Counted from the stretch's first letter, positions 33,699 to 42,727 are shown. The stretch: DNA of 64,000 nt from Halorhabdus sp. BNX81 (GCF_029229925.1 NZ_CP107254.1:2356001-2420000); one strand, 5' to 3'. Translations and numbers: made by a program. Notes: generated from the sequence alone by a model not told the origin.

Positions 33699-33935
33699 TC
33701 AGGTCGAGTCGTCGGTGACGGCCATGATCCGCGGCAGGGCTTCGTCACGGATCAGCTTCGCCCCCGCGATCAAGAGGAGCGCGCCGACGACGATTTCCCA
33801 GACGCCGACCATCTGCTGGCCGGCGGTGAGGTTTTCGAACCCGGCGGATTCCGCGATAAATCCCACGAGCGTCAGCACGCCGGCCAAAAGCGCCATCGCG
33901 ACGCCAGTGAGTTGCTCGACTACAACATCTAACAT
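33699..33935 (-). CDS. Small two-helix membrane protein with a clear Shine-Dalgarno site
   Basis: A 78-residue protein with two membrane helices at about 11-30 (GVAMALLAGVLTLVGFI) and 42-62. The ATG complementary to 33933-33935 is preceded by GGAGGG (33939-33944) at normal spacing. That indicates a leadered transcript, unlike most neighbours. Its 3' end is only 1 nt from the convergent RaSEA stop. Function unknown. Confidence 0.65.
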   Translation of the reverse strand: MLDVVVEQLTGVAMALLAGVLTLVGFIAESAGFENLTAGQQMVGVWEIVVGALLLIAGAKLIRDEALPRIMAVTDDST

Positions 33936-34063
33936 ACACCCTCCTACGAGAACCGGCGATTATGACTCTTTTCGTTCCGTCGTCGGGCCGAGGACGTGCT
34001 CGCCAGCCTGCTGATGCGTTGAGCGACCATCGTGCCCGATCCGGGCGACGCGTGACGAAATCG

Positions 34064-34070
34064 TTATATT
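34064..34070 (+). promoter_or_regulatory. TATA element of a small membrane-protein gene
   Basis: TTATATT is centred 27 nt before the ATG at 34094, predicting a leaderless transcript and deciding that start over the longer frame that opens at 33962. Confidence 0.6.
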
Positions 34071-34093
34071 TTCTCCCGAGATATGCGACGAAG

Positions 34094-34321
34094 ATGGCAC
34101 CTACTCGGAATATAAACTATGCATCGTGGACGAAAAACAGCTTTCTCCTCGGCGTTGCCCTCCTGTCGATCGGCGCGTTGGGCCACATCGTCGGTCCAGC
34201 ACTCGTCGGTCAGTTAGAGGGGTGGGTATCGACGCTGCTGCTCGACCTGGAAATCCTCGGCGTGTTGATCGGCCTGATCGCGCCGCTCGTGTTCGGCATC
34301 GTGCTCCCGCTGACGGAGTAG
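34094..34321 (+). CDS. Small two-helix membrane protein
   Basis: A 75-residue protein starting MAPTRNINYASW. Two hydrophobic segments at about 16-35 (SFLLGVALLSIGALGHI) and 47-72 (LLDLEILGVLIGLIAPLVFG) suggest a hairpin in the membrane. The start is set by the TATA element 27 nt upstream. No family is recognised. Confidence 0.65.
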   Translation: MAPTRNINYASWTKNSFLLGVALLSIGALGHIVGPALVGQLEGWVSTLLLDLEILGVLIGLIAPLVFGIVLPLTE

Positions 34322-34364
34322 CGGCCTGGCTCACGGCGACGGTCGAGACAAAAATCAGCCCAGC

Positions 34365-35372
34365 TCAGAAGAACGCGGCCGCTTCCGTGGCGTAGTCCTC
34401 TGGCGGCACGTCGACGACGCTCTCGTCGTGGAGCGTGGCGAAGAACGGTGAGTCCGACCAGTAATATTGCTCGAAGACCGCCCGGGCGACCAGGTCGATC
34501 ACCGGCGGGTTCGCCGGATCGCCGTCCTGGAGCGTGATCGCGAGGTTGAAGCTGTTGTGGCCGGCCGACCCGTAGTACTGGAGGCCGTTGACGATCCCGG
34601 CCGCCAGGTCCTCGACGACCGGATCGGTCGGATCGGGGACGTCCACGCCCGGCGCGACGCCGCGGACGTGGCGGTGGTGTTTGGGCGCGTACGGCGCGAC
34701 CCACTCGACGGCGCCGGTCGAGCCGATGTATCGGTCGGTCTCGGTCGTCTCCGAGACCGAGTCCTCCCAGTAGGAGGCGTCGTGTTCCTCGCGGTAGGCG
34801 CGGGCCGCCTGGGCGCGGTCGGTCTGGAGGTTCGTCCCGCACTCGTCGACCAACGTCTGCATGTGGGGATGGATGATGCTGCTGCCGGCCGGCCGCAGGA
34901 AGTTCATGTTGATCGAGGCGTACTCGTCAGCGGCGTCGGACTCGAAGGCGGTGGTGACGAACTCCAGGGCAGCCGCCAGCCCGTCGGTGAACTGCTGGAC
35001 GGTGAACTCGTCGATCGGGACGTAATGATCCTCGGTCAGGACGACCACGTTGGAGTGGTCGCCGTAGGGGTTGAGGTTGGGGAACGATGTCGCCTCGCCC
35101 CACTCGCCGCGGTCGAACCCGACCCAGTCAGGATAGGTCGGCGTCGCCTCTGTGACCATGTCGGGACAGAAAAAACACCCTTCGCTGTCCCCGACGACGG
35201 CATCGATGTCGGGGTCGCCCTCCGGCCGGACGAAGTTCTCCGAGACGATCCGTGACTGGCGTCCTGTGAGCGGATCTTCGCGGATCTCGGTCTCGACTGA
35301 GACCTCCTCGAAGTCCTCCAGCGGACTGTGGAACCACGTCGTCTGTGTAGCGGGGTCGAAGTCGAACGTCAT
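34365..35372 (-). CDS. Galactose-1-phosphate uridylyltransferase-like protein (HIT superfamily)
   Basis: A 335-residue GalT-like protein. The nucleotidyl-transfer motif is SIIHPHMQTL (HPHxQ), with a zinc-type CFFCPDM pair in the N-terminal half and KHHRHVRG later. It may transfer UMP or AMP to a sugar phosphate; the exact substrate is unknown. It is divergent from a small HIT hydrolase, a member of the same superfamily, across 129 bp. Confidence 0.8.
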   Translation of the reverse strand: MTFDFDPATQTTWFHSPLEDFEEVSVETEIREDPLTGRQSRIVSENFVRPEGDPDIDAVVGDSEGCFFCPDMVTEATPTYPDWVGFDRGEWGEATSFPNLNPYGDHSNVVVLTEDHYVPIDEFTVQQFTDGLAAALEFVTTAFESDAADEYASINMNFLRPAGSSIIHPHMQTLVDECGTNLQTDRAQAARAYREEHDASYWEDSVSETTETDRYIGSTGAVEWVAPYAPKHHRHVRGVAPGVDVPDPTDPVVEDLAAGIVNGLQYYGSAGHNSFNLAITLQDGDPANPPVIDLVARAVFEQYYWSDSPFFATLHDESVVDVPPEDYATEAAAFF

Positions 35373-35501
35373 CGATTCCGACTATACGGAGAGCGCTAAA
35401 AAAGCTACCCGCAGCGCGTCCGGGCCACGCGTTGTAACCGGACGCGACGAGTTACAGCCAGGACCCGGCGGTTTTTGGGACGGGCGGTCGTTCACTCGGA
35501 T

Positions 35502-35924
35502 ATGCCAGACTGCGTGTTCTGTGCGATCGTCGACGGCGAACTGCCGAGTCACACCGTCCACGAGACCGACGACGCCCTTGGGTTTCTGGACGCCAACCCG
35601 CTCGCGAAGGGACATACGCTCGTGGTTCCCAAGGACCACCACGAGCGACTCGATGACCTCCCCTCCGAGACGGCGACGGGGTTCTACGGGGCAGTTCACG
35701 AGGTCGTCCCGGCCGTCGAGGCGGCCCTCGACGCACCGGCGACGACCGTTGCCGTCAACAACGGCGAGTCCGCGGGACAGGAAGTCCCCCACGTTCACGC
35801 CCACGTCGTCCCGCGCTTTCCGGACGACGACGCCGGGCCGATCCACGCACTCTTCGACGATCGCCCACACCGTTCAGCTGCCGAGCAATCGGACCTCGCT
35901 ACCGTGATTGCCGCCGAGATCTGA
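35502..35924 (+). CDS. HIT-family nucleotide hydrolase
   Basis: A 140-residue Hint/HIT protein. The zinc-type CVFCAI at the N-terminus and the active-site HVHAHVVPRF triad are clear. Family members remove AMP or GMP from phosphoramidates or adenylates. The chosen start, MPDCVFC, avoids an unlikely leader on the longer frame from 35475. Confidence 0.9.
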   Translation: MPDCVFCAIVDGELPSHTVHETDDALGFLDANPLAKGHTLVVPKDHHERLDDLPSETATGFYGAVHEVVPAVEAALDAPATTVAVNNGESAGQEVPHVHAHVVPRFPDDDAGPIHALFDDRPHRSAAEQSDLATVIAAEI

Positions 35925-35993
35925 CTTTCGGCAACCTCAGTTTACAGTAATATCAATAGATTAATTACGTTGAGTTGTCTTTTCATAGTTGCT

Positions 35994-36866
35994 GTGCACG
36001 CTCCAGGCACATCGGGGGAATGCCCGGAATGTTCGGGGGAACTGATGCGTGACGGTCGTGAAGCGATCTGCCAGGACTGCGGGCTGGTCGTCTCGGAAGT
36101 GCAGGTCGACCATGGACCGGAATGGCGATCGTTCGATGACGACTCGACCGACCGACGACGGACCGGACCGCCGATCTCGCGGTCGCGTCACGATCACGGG
36201 TTGTCAACCCGGATCGGGCGTGATCGTGGCGCACCGCCGCGACGCCGACGCCGGATCGCGCGGTTGCGCCGCCAACATCGTCGGTCCCAGACGTCTTCGA
36301 AGGCCGAGCGGAACCTGATGTACGGCATCATGGAGATCCGCCGGCTCGTCGGCCGGTTGTCACTGTCTCGAAACTTCCGTGACGAGGCGTGCGTCCTGTT
36401 CGAAACAGCCCAGGGGGACGGGCTGTTGCACGGGCGCTCTATCGAGGGGATGGCTGCCGCCGCGGTGTACGCCGTGTGTCGCATCGCCGGCGTCTCGCGG
36501 ACGATCGAAGAGATCACGACGGTCGCCCATGCGAGCGAAAGCGAACTCACAGTGGCCTACGCTGCCATCAACCGCGAACTGGGGCTGGAAACCGGGCCGA
36601 TCGATCCCCGGGAATACCTGCCCCGGTTCGCCAGTCGGCTCGACCTCCACGTCGACATCGAGCGTCGGGCTCGTGAACTCGCGGCGTTCGTCTCCGAGGA
36701 GAATCTGGCCGGCGGCCGTGCGCCGAGCGGGGTGGCAGCAGCGTGTCTATATACGGCGGCCTGTGAGCGGAACATCGACGTCACGCAACGCGAGGTTGCG
36801 GATGTCGCCGGGGTGGCACCCGCAACACTCAGGTCGACGTATCAGGACGTGCACAGCAACGCCTAA
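35994..36866 (+). CDS. Divergent transcription initiation factor B (TFB) paralog
   Basis: A 290-residue TFB-like protein. The N-terminal zinc ribbon has CPEC and CQDCG, then the B-finger/linker motif GPEWRSFDDD and a DHGLSTRIG segment. A very basic stretch (RRRRRIARLRRQHRR) leads into two cyclin repeats, with GRSIEGMAAAAVYAVCR and GRAPSGVAAACLYTAA. I chose GTG at 35994, 30 nt after TTAATTA, rather than TTG at 35970. Haloarchaea carry several TFBs; this copy is divergent and may direct a gene subset. Confidence 0.85.
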   Translation: MHAPGTSGECPECSGELMRDGREAICQDCGLVVSEVQVDHGPEWRSFDDDSTDRRRTGPPISRSRHDHGLSTRIGRDRGAPPRRRRRIARLRRQHRRSQTSSKAERNLMYGIMEIRRLVGRLSLSRNFRDEACVLFETAQGDGLLHGRSIEGMAAAAVYAVCRIAGVSRTIEEITTVAHASESELTVAYAAINRELGLETGPIDPREYLPRFASRLDLHVDIERRARELAAFVSEENLAGGRAPSGVAAACLYTAACERNIDVTQREVADVAGVAPATLRSTYQDVHSNA

Positions 36867-36916
36867 CGCGCACAAGCGGCGGAGAACGGGGGAGTAGAAA
36901 CCGGTCGTAGAGACGA

Positions 36917-39900
36917 TCAGGTCGTCCGGAGATGGTCGGTACGGGGTTCGTACACCTCGCCTTGCTGTTTGAGCTTCTCGATCTCGTGTTCGGCCTTTGA
37001 GGCCTCCATCCCGACCTCCTCGGCGCGCTCGATCACCACGTCGACGGGTGCGCCCTCGTCGTACTCTTCCTCGATATCGGCGATGATCCCGCGGATGTTC
37101 TTGATCCGATCGCGCTGTGACTTGGAGGTGCCCGTCTCGACCACGTCAGCGTCGAGTTCGCCCGTCTCCGGGTCGATCCCGATGTCCTCCAGCGACGAGC
37201 GGACGATCCCGATGACGCGTTCGGCGTCTTCCTCCTCGACGGTATCCGAGAGTCGCACCCTGGCGCTTGCCTCGGCGAGCCGCACTAGCGCCTCGAGTTT
37301 CCGGGCCGTGACGGGCACCGGCGCGTCCTCGCCCGAGCCCTTCGTCCGCAACTCGACGTAGAAGTCCCGGATCGCGGCTTTGGCCTCCTCGGTCATCGTC
37401 GGGAAGCAGTCCCGCTTGGCGAAGGCGACGTACTTCCGGAGGAGTTCGGGGTCGATCTCCGGGGCGACCGTGTCGGTGACGTTCGCGACCTCCTCGGCGC
37501 TGTAGTCCGAGGTACTGTTTTGCTCACGGTGGGTGTTGAGTTCACCCGCGTAGTTCGTCCGGAGGATGTGCTCGGCCAGTTCGGCGTCCGCCTCCTCGTC
37601 GGGCTCGTCGGTGACGGTGAAGATGAGGTCGAACCGGGAGATGAGTGCCGGCTCGAGGTCGATCTGCTCGCCGATCGGCTCGTACTGGTCGAAGCGGCCA
37701 TACTTGGGGTTTGCCGCCCCGAGCAACGAACAGCGGGATTTGAGTGTGGCGTTTATTCCAGCCTTGGAGATGCTAATACTTTGTTGTTCGAGGGCTTCGT
37801 GCATCGCCGAACGATCTTCGGAATTATGAACGACCATTCCGTTGGCGAGGAAATTGTGGGTGCCTTCGACAGTCAGGTCGTACACTGAATCGTAGTCGTG
37901 GTCCGGGACGCTCTCGACGTGTTCCACCGTTCGAAGCCCGATATCGCCGAGTCTGGATTCCGCCGGGCCAAGGCGATCGGATGAGGTGTCGATTTGGGCT
38001 ATTCCACCGTCAGTTGCCATCTCTGAGCCTTCCGGGACGAAAACGAGATCGCCCGGTTGCAGGTCTTCGGCAGGTGTCTCGACTCTCCCGCGGGCCTGTT
38101 CGATGAAGAACGGATGATCCGGCGTGACAGTCACTTCTTCGCCAGTCGAGAGCGTCACCTCGTGGAGTGTCTCGGGTGCGTCGTACTCGTGGATGGCCGT
38201 CACCGGGCGTTTCGTCAGCGTATTATCGTCGGTCATCGTCCACACGTCGAGATCGACATCCCGTATCGTGCGCCCGTTCGGGAGTTCCTCGATGGAGCCC
38301 GCTTCGGCAGCCTCGATAGCCAGTTCGCGTATTCGTCGTTGTCCATCACCCGTCTGCACGAGAGTATTTCCGATCACACAGCGCATCTTGTCTAACTCGT
38401 CCACTGCCGCGATCCCGCGATCGGCCAGCACCAGTGCGCCGGCTTCGAGCGTCCACTGTTGGCCGTCCCCGAAGTCGTCCCTCACAGCCGCAGCGGTGTT
38501 GTGCGTGACCAGTCCGTTGCCGAGGAAGTTGTGCGTCTCCGGGACGGTCAGGTCGAAGACTTCCTTCTCGCCCGTGTCGACGGCGGCGACGACCTCCTCC
38601 CACCGGAGATCGGCCTCGACGGCCTCCTCGACGAGCGGTTCGACCGGCCCGAGATCGATGTCCGCGAGCATCGATCTGGCGCGAGCCCGGCCCGGGTTGT
38701 CGCCGCGGTTGACGTTCTGATAGTAGTCGCCGGCAACACCGTCGACGGCGGCGAGCGCCGACCCAACCGGAATCTTCTCGCGCTGGCGTCGCTCCTCACG
38801 GACGATCTCCTCGAGAGCGGTCTGTTTCTCCACACTCTCGAAGCCGATCGCCTCGGCGTAGTTGTCGATCTCCGCACCGTACAGCTCCAGGAAGTACTGG
38901 ACGTGGCCGGATTCGATCTCGTGGCCGTTGGCCAACTCGGACGTTCCGCGTCGATCGCGCTCCCGGTTTCGAGCCTTCACACTGTAGGACTCCAGCATGA
39001 GCTGGACCTGCTCGGCCAGCGTCTCGCTGATCGTCGACAACAGGACGCTCGACCCACCGTTCTCCCCGCGCACCGAGACCGAACCGTCGGCGTCCATCAA
39101 CCCGCGGAGGAACGCGTCTCCGTGTTCCGCGACGGTGAGTTCAGGAGCGAGTGCGAGGTCTTTTTTCGGACTCTCCATGCCGGCGTTTTCGAACAGTCGA
39201 GCAATCGTGACGCTGTTGACCCGAATGCAGGGCACGCGATCGTCCTGGCGTTCGATCGCCGGCCGCTTGTCGAACTTCGCTTCGAAGATGTCGGCCGCTC
39301 GTTCGAGCAGCGCCTCGTTTCCGTTGGAGATCCGAACCATCCCGCGATTCCCGTCGCGGCGGTCCAGTGAGATGTCGCCGTCGCCGAAGACGAGCCCGAG
39401 CAGGTACATGAGGTCCGCGTCGAAGGTCTCCGGGATCGTGATGCTGTCGCCGTGCCGGACCATCAGGCGCTCGAAGTCGACGGCCGACCGTGTCGCGTCG
39501 ATGGCCTCGAGCATTCGATCGAGTTTCTCCAGCGGAACGTGGCGGTTCTTCAGGTGAGCGTAGATGAAGTCCTCTGAGAGATCCAGGGCGTCGGCCGCAT
39601 CCCGGAGGGTGCCGAATTCCTCGGTGAGTTCCGTCCGGAGGAACTCGATGGACTCCTCTGTAAGCCTCACTTTCTCCGTCGAAAGCGTCAAGAAATCCCG
39701 GACCTCGACTGCGGAGCGATCGAGGTCTGCAAAGCGCGGTGCGGCGATGAAATCGCCGGCCTCGACATCCGAGATTTCGGTCCACTCGATCCCCTCGCTC
39801 CCGCAGGTCAACACCGGCGTGTTCACCGAGGCTTCGAGTTCTTTGCCGTACTCGGTCTCGATCCGGCGGGTCGGCTTCTCGGGCATCCGCCAGACGTGAC

Positions 39901-42727
39901 TCGACGTCCGGGCATCCATCTCGCCGTCGTCTCTGTCGAACGTCTGGACGTCGATCGCTCGCTCGGCAGCCGTTTCGGTGGCGACTGGTTCCGGGAGTTC
40001 CTGCGTCACGACGTCCCGAATCTGTCTGAATCCGTCCTCGGTCTGGATCCGGGTGTCTCCAGTGACGCACAACCCTGCCGAACTGGATCCCTTCCCCGAG
40101 GTGAAAACTGATCGTGGTGCGATATGTCGGATATACTGGAGAATCTGTGAATTGTGAGAGACGACACCGTTGGAAACGTAGCTGTGGGTCCCCTCAACTT
40201 CGAGGTCGTACACCCACTCATCGTCGGGTTCGACCGTTTCGATCGAGGAGATGCGATCCCAGCGAACGTCGTTCGTCGCGAGATCGCCCAATCGGTCGAC
40301 AGTGGGTTCGACGGCGAGTGCCTCCTCGAGTCGGTCGCTGACGACCCCGCTGGCGGCGACTGTCTCACCGCCGTCGGGTGCGACCGCGTTGCGCTCGTAG
40401 TAGCTGATCGCCGTCTGGGTGACGTCCATCCCATCGGCGAGCGATTGCTGTGAGATCCCGAGTTCGTCCCGCAGTTCGACGATCGTCTCCCAGTCCTCGC
40501 CAGCCAGCCCGTCGCGCTGGTCTTTCAGCCACGCGAGTCGCTCCTCGAACGCATCGACGACGGCGCGGAGCGATTCGCGACTCGGGTTTCGGTCGCCGCG
40601 CTCGTAATGCTGGTAGGTGGTTCTGGGAACGCCGCAATCTGTTTGTGTGAGCGCGAGAGCTTCACGGACTTCACGTAGCGTTTCCGAAAGGCCTGGAATG
40701 ACGTCTGTATTCGTGTTCGATGGTGTGTCTGTGAACGCACGTGACGCCGTTGCTTTTCGGTCGGTAACAAATCCGATTCGATCCACGTACGTGCGGAAAT
40801 CAGTCCCACTGATCCGAAGACGGTAACTTCCGTTCTGTCGGGATTCGAGATGTGCGTTGATGCCGAACGCGAGAAGGAGCGCTTGGACACCGTCTAGCAG
40901 TTCCCGACTCATTGAGGCGACAGCGATTTCACGCTCCTTCGGTGAGACGGTCCCTTCGCTGTCGACGTATGCGCGCAAGAACGCCCGCTTGTTTTCGAGA
41001 GATGCACGGAAGAGAGGATCCGGAACGCGCTGTTCGGCGGATCGTTCGTGGATAGCCGGTTCGAGTTCGTGGAGGAAATCGACGAACTCAACGGATGAAC
41101 ATGTGACGATATCGACGGAATCACGGGTGTGATGTGCACGTCTCGTGGTCCGCAACCCCAACGACTCACAACAGGCAGACACGTCCTCGAGGATTTCTTC
41201 GTCGGCATTCGTGACGACGACCGATCCGTTAGATTCGCTATCAGTCACGTGTCCTTCCGCGATTATGTACCCGAGTAAGCGCGAAAGACGTGGTGTGATC
41301 TCGGACGGTGTCTCGAGGTGATTCGCCAGATCTCGATCGACCGTATAATGTGATATCGATAGTCGATCGTCTCCACTCTCAGCTAACCGACGAGGGGCCG
41401 CAAGAAAGTCCCCCTCAGCCAACGTTTCTGCCGTGCGGGGTTCGAGACCGAGGCCAGATTGGACAAACAATGGATGAGACGGCGTCACGGTTACTTCACG
41501 ACCGCTTCGACTTCGAATAGTGTACAACTTCTCGGGGGCCTCCCGCTTCCAAACCTTGGTTACTCGCTTTCGCGTGACTGTTCCATCGTGTCCGAGCGTT
41601 TGTACCTGGAAGTCAGTCGTATCGTACCATCCATCGTCAACAGGAACAGGATCGTCGAGATTCGATTCGACGATGTCTCCCAATGCTCGCCGTGTCCCAT
41701 CGGCCAGTGTCACATTAGTGTCATATTTCTGGCACTTACCTGTACCAGGGTCCCCGATTAGAAGCACGTGGAGGTCCCCCCGAATCCGAGACTCGTCAGG
41801 CAGATGTTTTGTCACGCCAGAGAAGAGTTGGAGCGCGATCGCGAGTTTCTCCTGGTCGTAGCCGTAGATCGAGGGCGCGATGGAGTCGGTCATCTGCTCG
41901 TAGATGTCCCGCTCCTCAGAGAGGGCGACAATCTCCTTTTTGTCGTCTTCGTCGATGTCCATCTCCTCGAACTCCTCGTCCTCGATCTCGACGCTGACGC
42001 CGTTCATGTAGACGTCGAACATGGCCGACTTCTCGCGGTCGTTGCCACGCTGATCGAGTTTGAGCACGCCGGTCACCCGGACGTGATCGCCCGCGGTGAC
42101 GTGGCCGGTGATGTCGTCCTCGATGTTGACGTCGATGTTCTGGGGCGTCTCCCCGCCACGCAGCCCTTCCGGGGATTCCTGCACCCGGAGCTTCTGGGCG
42201 TCGATGAACTCCGATTGATCAAAGTTGATCCGGAAGGGCCCCTGGCGTTCACAGCCCTGGCACTCGTGTGGTTCCTGGAAGTCGCCGGTCGATTGGGGGA
42301 TGCGAGTGAGCGTGCCACAGCGCTGGCATTCGAAGGCGGCGTCGGTGATCTTGGGTCTGACCTCGGTGGCCTTCCGGATGATGCCCTGGATGCTGACGAG
42401 TTGGCCGCGGTGGTCGGCTCGAATATCCCGGATGTCCGTGGATTCCGGGAGGTTGGTCATCCGGACGTGAGCCTGGCCGAGCTTCACGTCGATCGGCAGG
42501 TCAAAGAGTCGGAGGGCCTCCTCGGCGTACTCCTGCAACTGGTCGGGTTTGTTGCGGTAGTCCTCCGCCAGGTCGGGGTCGAACCGGTAGAGGTCCTGGT
42601 AGTCGACGAACAGCGACTTCTGGTCGTTGGGGTATTTCTGGGCGAGCTCGCCGATCTCGTTGCGGTAGTAATCGCGATAGAACTCCTCGAAGAGATCGAT
42701 GAACTCCGTGTTCTCCGCGCGAGCCAT
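36917..42727 (-). CDS. mcm: Replicative helicase MCM precursor with three inteins
   Basis: One unbroken frame of 1936 residues starting at MARAENTEF. Removing three inteins leaves 698 residues, the normal haloarchaeal MCM size. The extein has an N-terminal domain with zinc cysteines (CQRC, CQGC), Walker A (GDPGTGK, then S after splicing), Walker B-type AAVDELDKM, the arginine-finger region SRFDLIF and a C-terminal winged helix. Inteins interrupt at GTGK/S, SAGL/T and DKMR/S, all in the AAA+ core, so the helicase is inactive until spliced. The hexameric product unwinds DNA at the replication fork. The neighbouring phaC operon is on the same strand 102 bp away. Confidence 0.95.
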   Translation of the reverse strand: MARAENTEFIDLFEEFYRDYYRNEIGELAQKYPNDQKSLFVDYQDLYRFDPDLAEDYRNKPDQLQEYAEEALRLFDLPIDVKLGQAHVRMTNLPESTDIRDIRADHRGQLVSIQGIIRKATEVRPKITDAAFECQRCGTLTRIPQSTGDFQEPHECQGCERQGPFRINFDQSEFIDAQKLRVQESPEGLRGGETPQNIDVNIEDDITGHVTAGDHVRVTGVLKLDQRGNDREKSAMFDVYMNGVSVEIEDEEFEEMDIDEDDKKEIVALSEERDIYEQMTDSIAPSIYGYDQEKLAIALQLFSGVTKHLPDESRIRGDLHVLLIGDPGTGKCQKYDTNVTLADGTRRALGDIVESNLDDPVPVDDGWYDTTDFQVQTLGHDGTVTRKRVTKVWKREAPEKLYTIRSRSGREVTVTPSHPLFVQSGLGLEPRTAETLAEGDFLAAPRRLAESGDDRLSISHYTVDRDLANHLETPSEITPRLSRLLGYIIAEGHVTDSESNGSVVVTNADEEILEDVSACCESLGLRTTRRAHHTRDSVDIVTCSSVEFVDFLHELEPAIHERSAEQRVPDPLFRASLENKRAFLRAYVDSEGTVSPKEREIAVASMSRELLDGVQALLLAFGINAHLESRQNGSYRLRISGTDFRTYVDRIGFVTDRKATASRAFTDTPSNTNTDVIPGLSETLREVREALALTQTDCGVPRTTYQHYERGDRNPSRESLRAVVDAFEERLAWLKDQRDGLAGEDWETIVELRDELGISQQSLADGMDVTQTAISYYERNAVAPDGGETVAASGVVSDRLEEALAVEPTVDRLGDLATNDVRWDRISSIETVEPDDEWVYDLEVEGTHSYVSNGVVSHNSQILQYIRHIAPRSVFTSGKGSSSAGLCVTGDTRIQTEDGFRQIRDVVTQELPEPVATETAAERAIDVQTFDRDDGEMDARTSSHVWRMPEKPTRRIETEYGKELEASVNTPVLTCGSEGIEWTEISDVEAGDFIAAPRFADLDRSAVEVRDFLTLSTEKVRLTEESIEFLRTELTEEFGTLRDAADALDLSEDFIYAHLKNRHVPLEKLDRMLEAIDATRSAVDFERLMVRHGDSITIPETFDADLMYLLGLVFGDGDISLDRRDGNRGMVRISNGNEALLERAADIFEAKFDKRPAIERQDDRVPCIRVNSVTIARLFENAGMESPKKDLALAPELTVAEHGDAFLRGLMDADGSVSVRGENGGSSVLLSTISETLAEQVQLMLESYSVKARNRERDRRGTSELANGHEIESGHVQYFLELYGAEIDNYAEAIGFESVEKQTALEEIVREERRQREKIPVGSALAAVDGVAGDYYQNVNRGDNPGRARARSMLADIDLGPVEPLVEEAVEADLRWEEVVAAVDTGEKEVFDLTVPETHNFLGNGLVTHNTAAAVRDDFGDGQQWTLEAGALVLADRGIAAVDELDKMRCVIGNTLVQTGDGQRRIRELAIEAAEAGSIEELPNGRTIRDVDLDVWTMTDDNTLTKRPVTAIHEYDAPETLHEVTLSTGEEVTVTPDHPFFIEQARGRVETPAEDLQPGDLVFVPEGSEMATDGGIAQIDTSSDRLGPAESRLGDIGLRTVEHVESVPDHDYDSVYDLTVEGTHNFLANGMVVHNSEDRSAMHEALEQQSISISKAGINATLKSRCSLLGAANPKYGRFDQYEPIGEQIDLEPALISRFDLIFTVTDEPDEEADAELAEHILRTNYAGELNTHREQNSTSDYSAEEVANVTDTVAPEIDPELLRKYVAFAKRDCFPTMTEEAKAAIRDFYVELRTKGSGEDAPVPVTARKLEALVRLAEASARVRLSDTVEEEDAERVIGIVRSSLEDIGIDPETGELDADVVETGTSKSQRDRIKNIRGIIADIEEEYDEGAPVDVVIERAEEVGMEASKAEHEIEKLKQQGEVYEPRTDHLRTT
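37823..38380 (-). other. MCM intein 3, a 186-residue mini-intein
   Basis: The intein lies between DELDKMR and SEDRSAM. It begins CVIGNT, has block B TVTPDHPFF and ends VEGTHNFLANGMVVHN, with +1 Ser. At 186 residues it contains only the splicing (Hint) domain, with no LAGLIDADG motifs, so it cannot home by itself. The short linker at about residues 120-145 (SEMATDGGIAQIDTSSDRLG) marks where an endonuclease may have been lost. Confidence 0.92.
38498..40069 (-). other. MCM intein 2 (524 residues) with LAGLIDADG endonuclease and an atypical block B
   Basis: The intein lies between SSAGL and TAAAV. It starts CVTGDT and ends VPETHNFLGNGLVTHN, with +1 Thr. The endonuclease motifs are LLGLVFGDG and LRGLMDADG. 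Block B reads EASVNTPVLT: the usual His is replaced by Thr, although the DNA reading is unambiguous. An HTH-like LRDAADALDLSEDFIYAHL precedes the endonuclease motifs. The missing His normally assists the N-S acyl shift, so splicing must rely on a compensating residue or be slow. Confidence 0.9.
40151..41734 (-). other. MCM intein 1 (528 residues) with LAGLIDADG endonuclease and HTH segments
   Basis: The intein interrupts Walker A between GDPGTGK and SQIL. It begins with Cys, has block B VTPSHPLF and ends VEGTHSYVSNGVVSHN, so it has all splicing residues including the penultimate His and last Asn; the +1 residue is Ser. Two dodecapeptide motifs, LLGYIIAEG and LRAYVDSEG, mark a homing endonuclease. 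C-terminal to these are two Xre-like HTH segments, ALTQTDCGVPRTTYQHYERG and GISQQSLADGMDVTQTAISY. Much of 40600-41735 is visibly poorer in GC than the extein, which suggests recent arrival. Confidence 0.92.
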
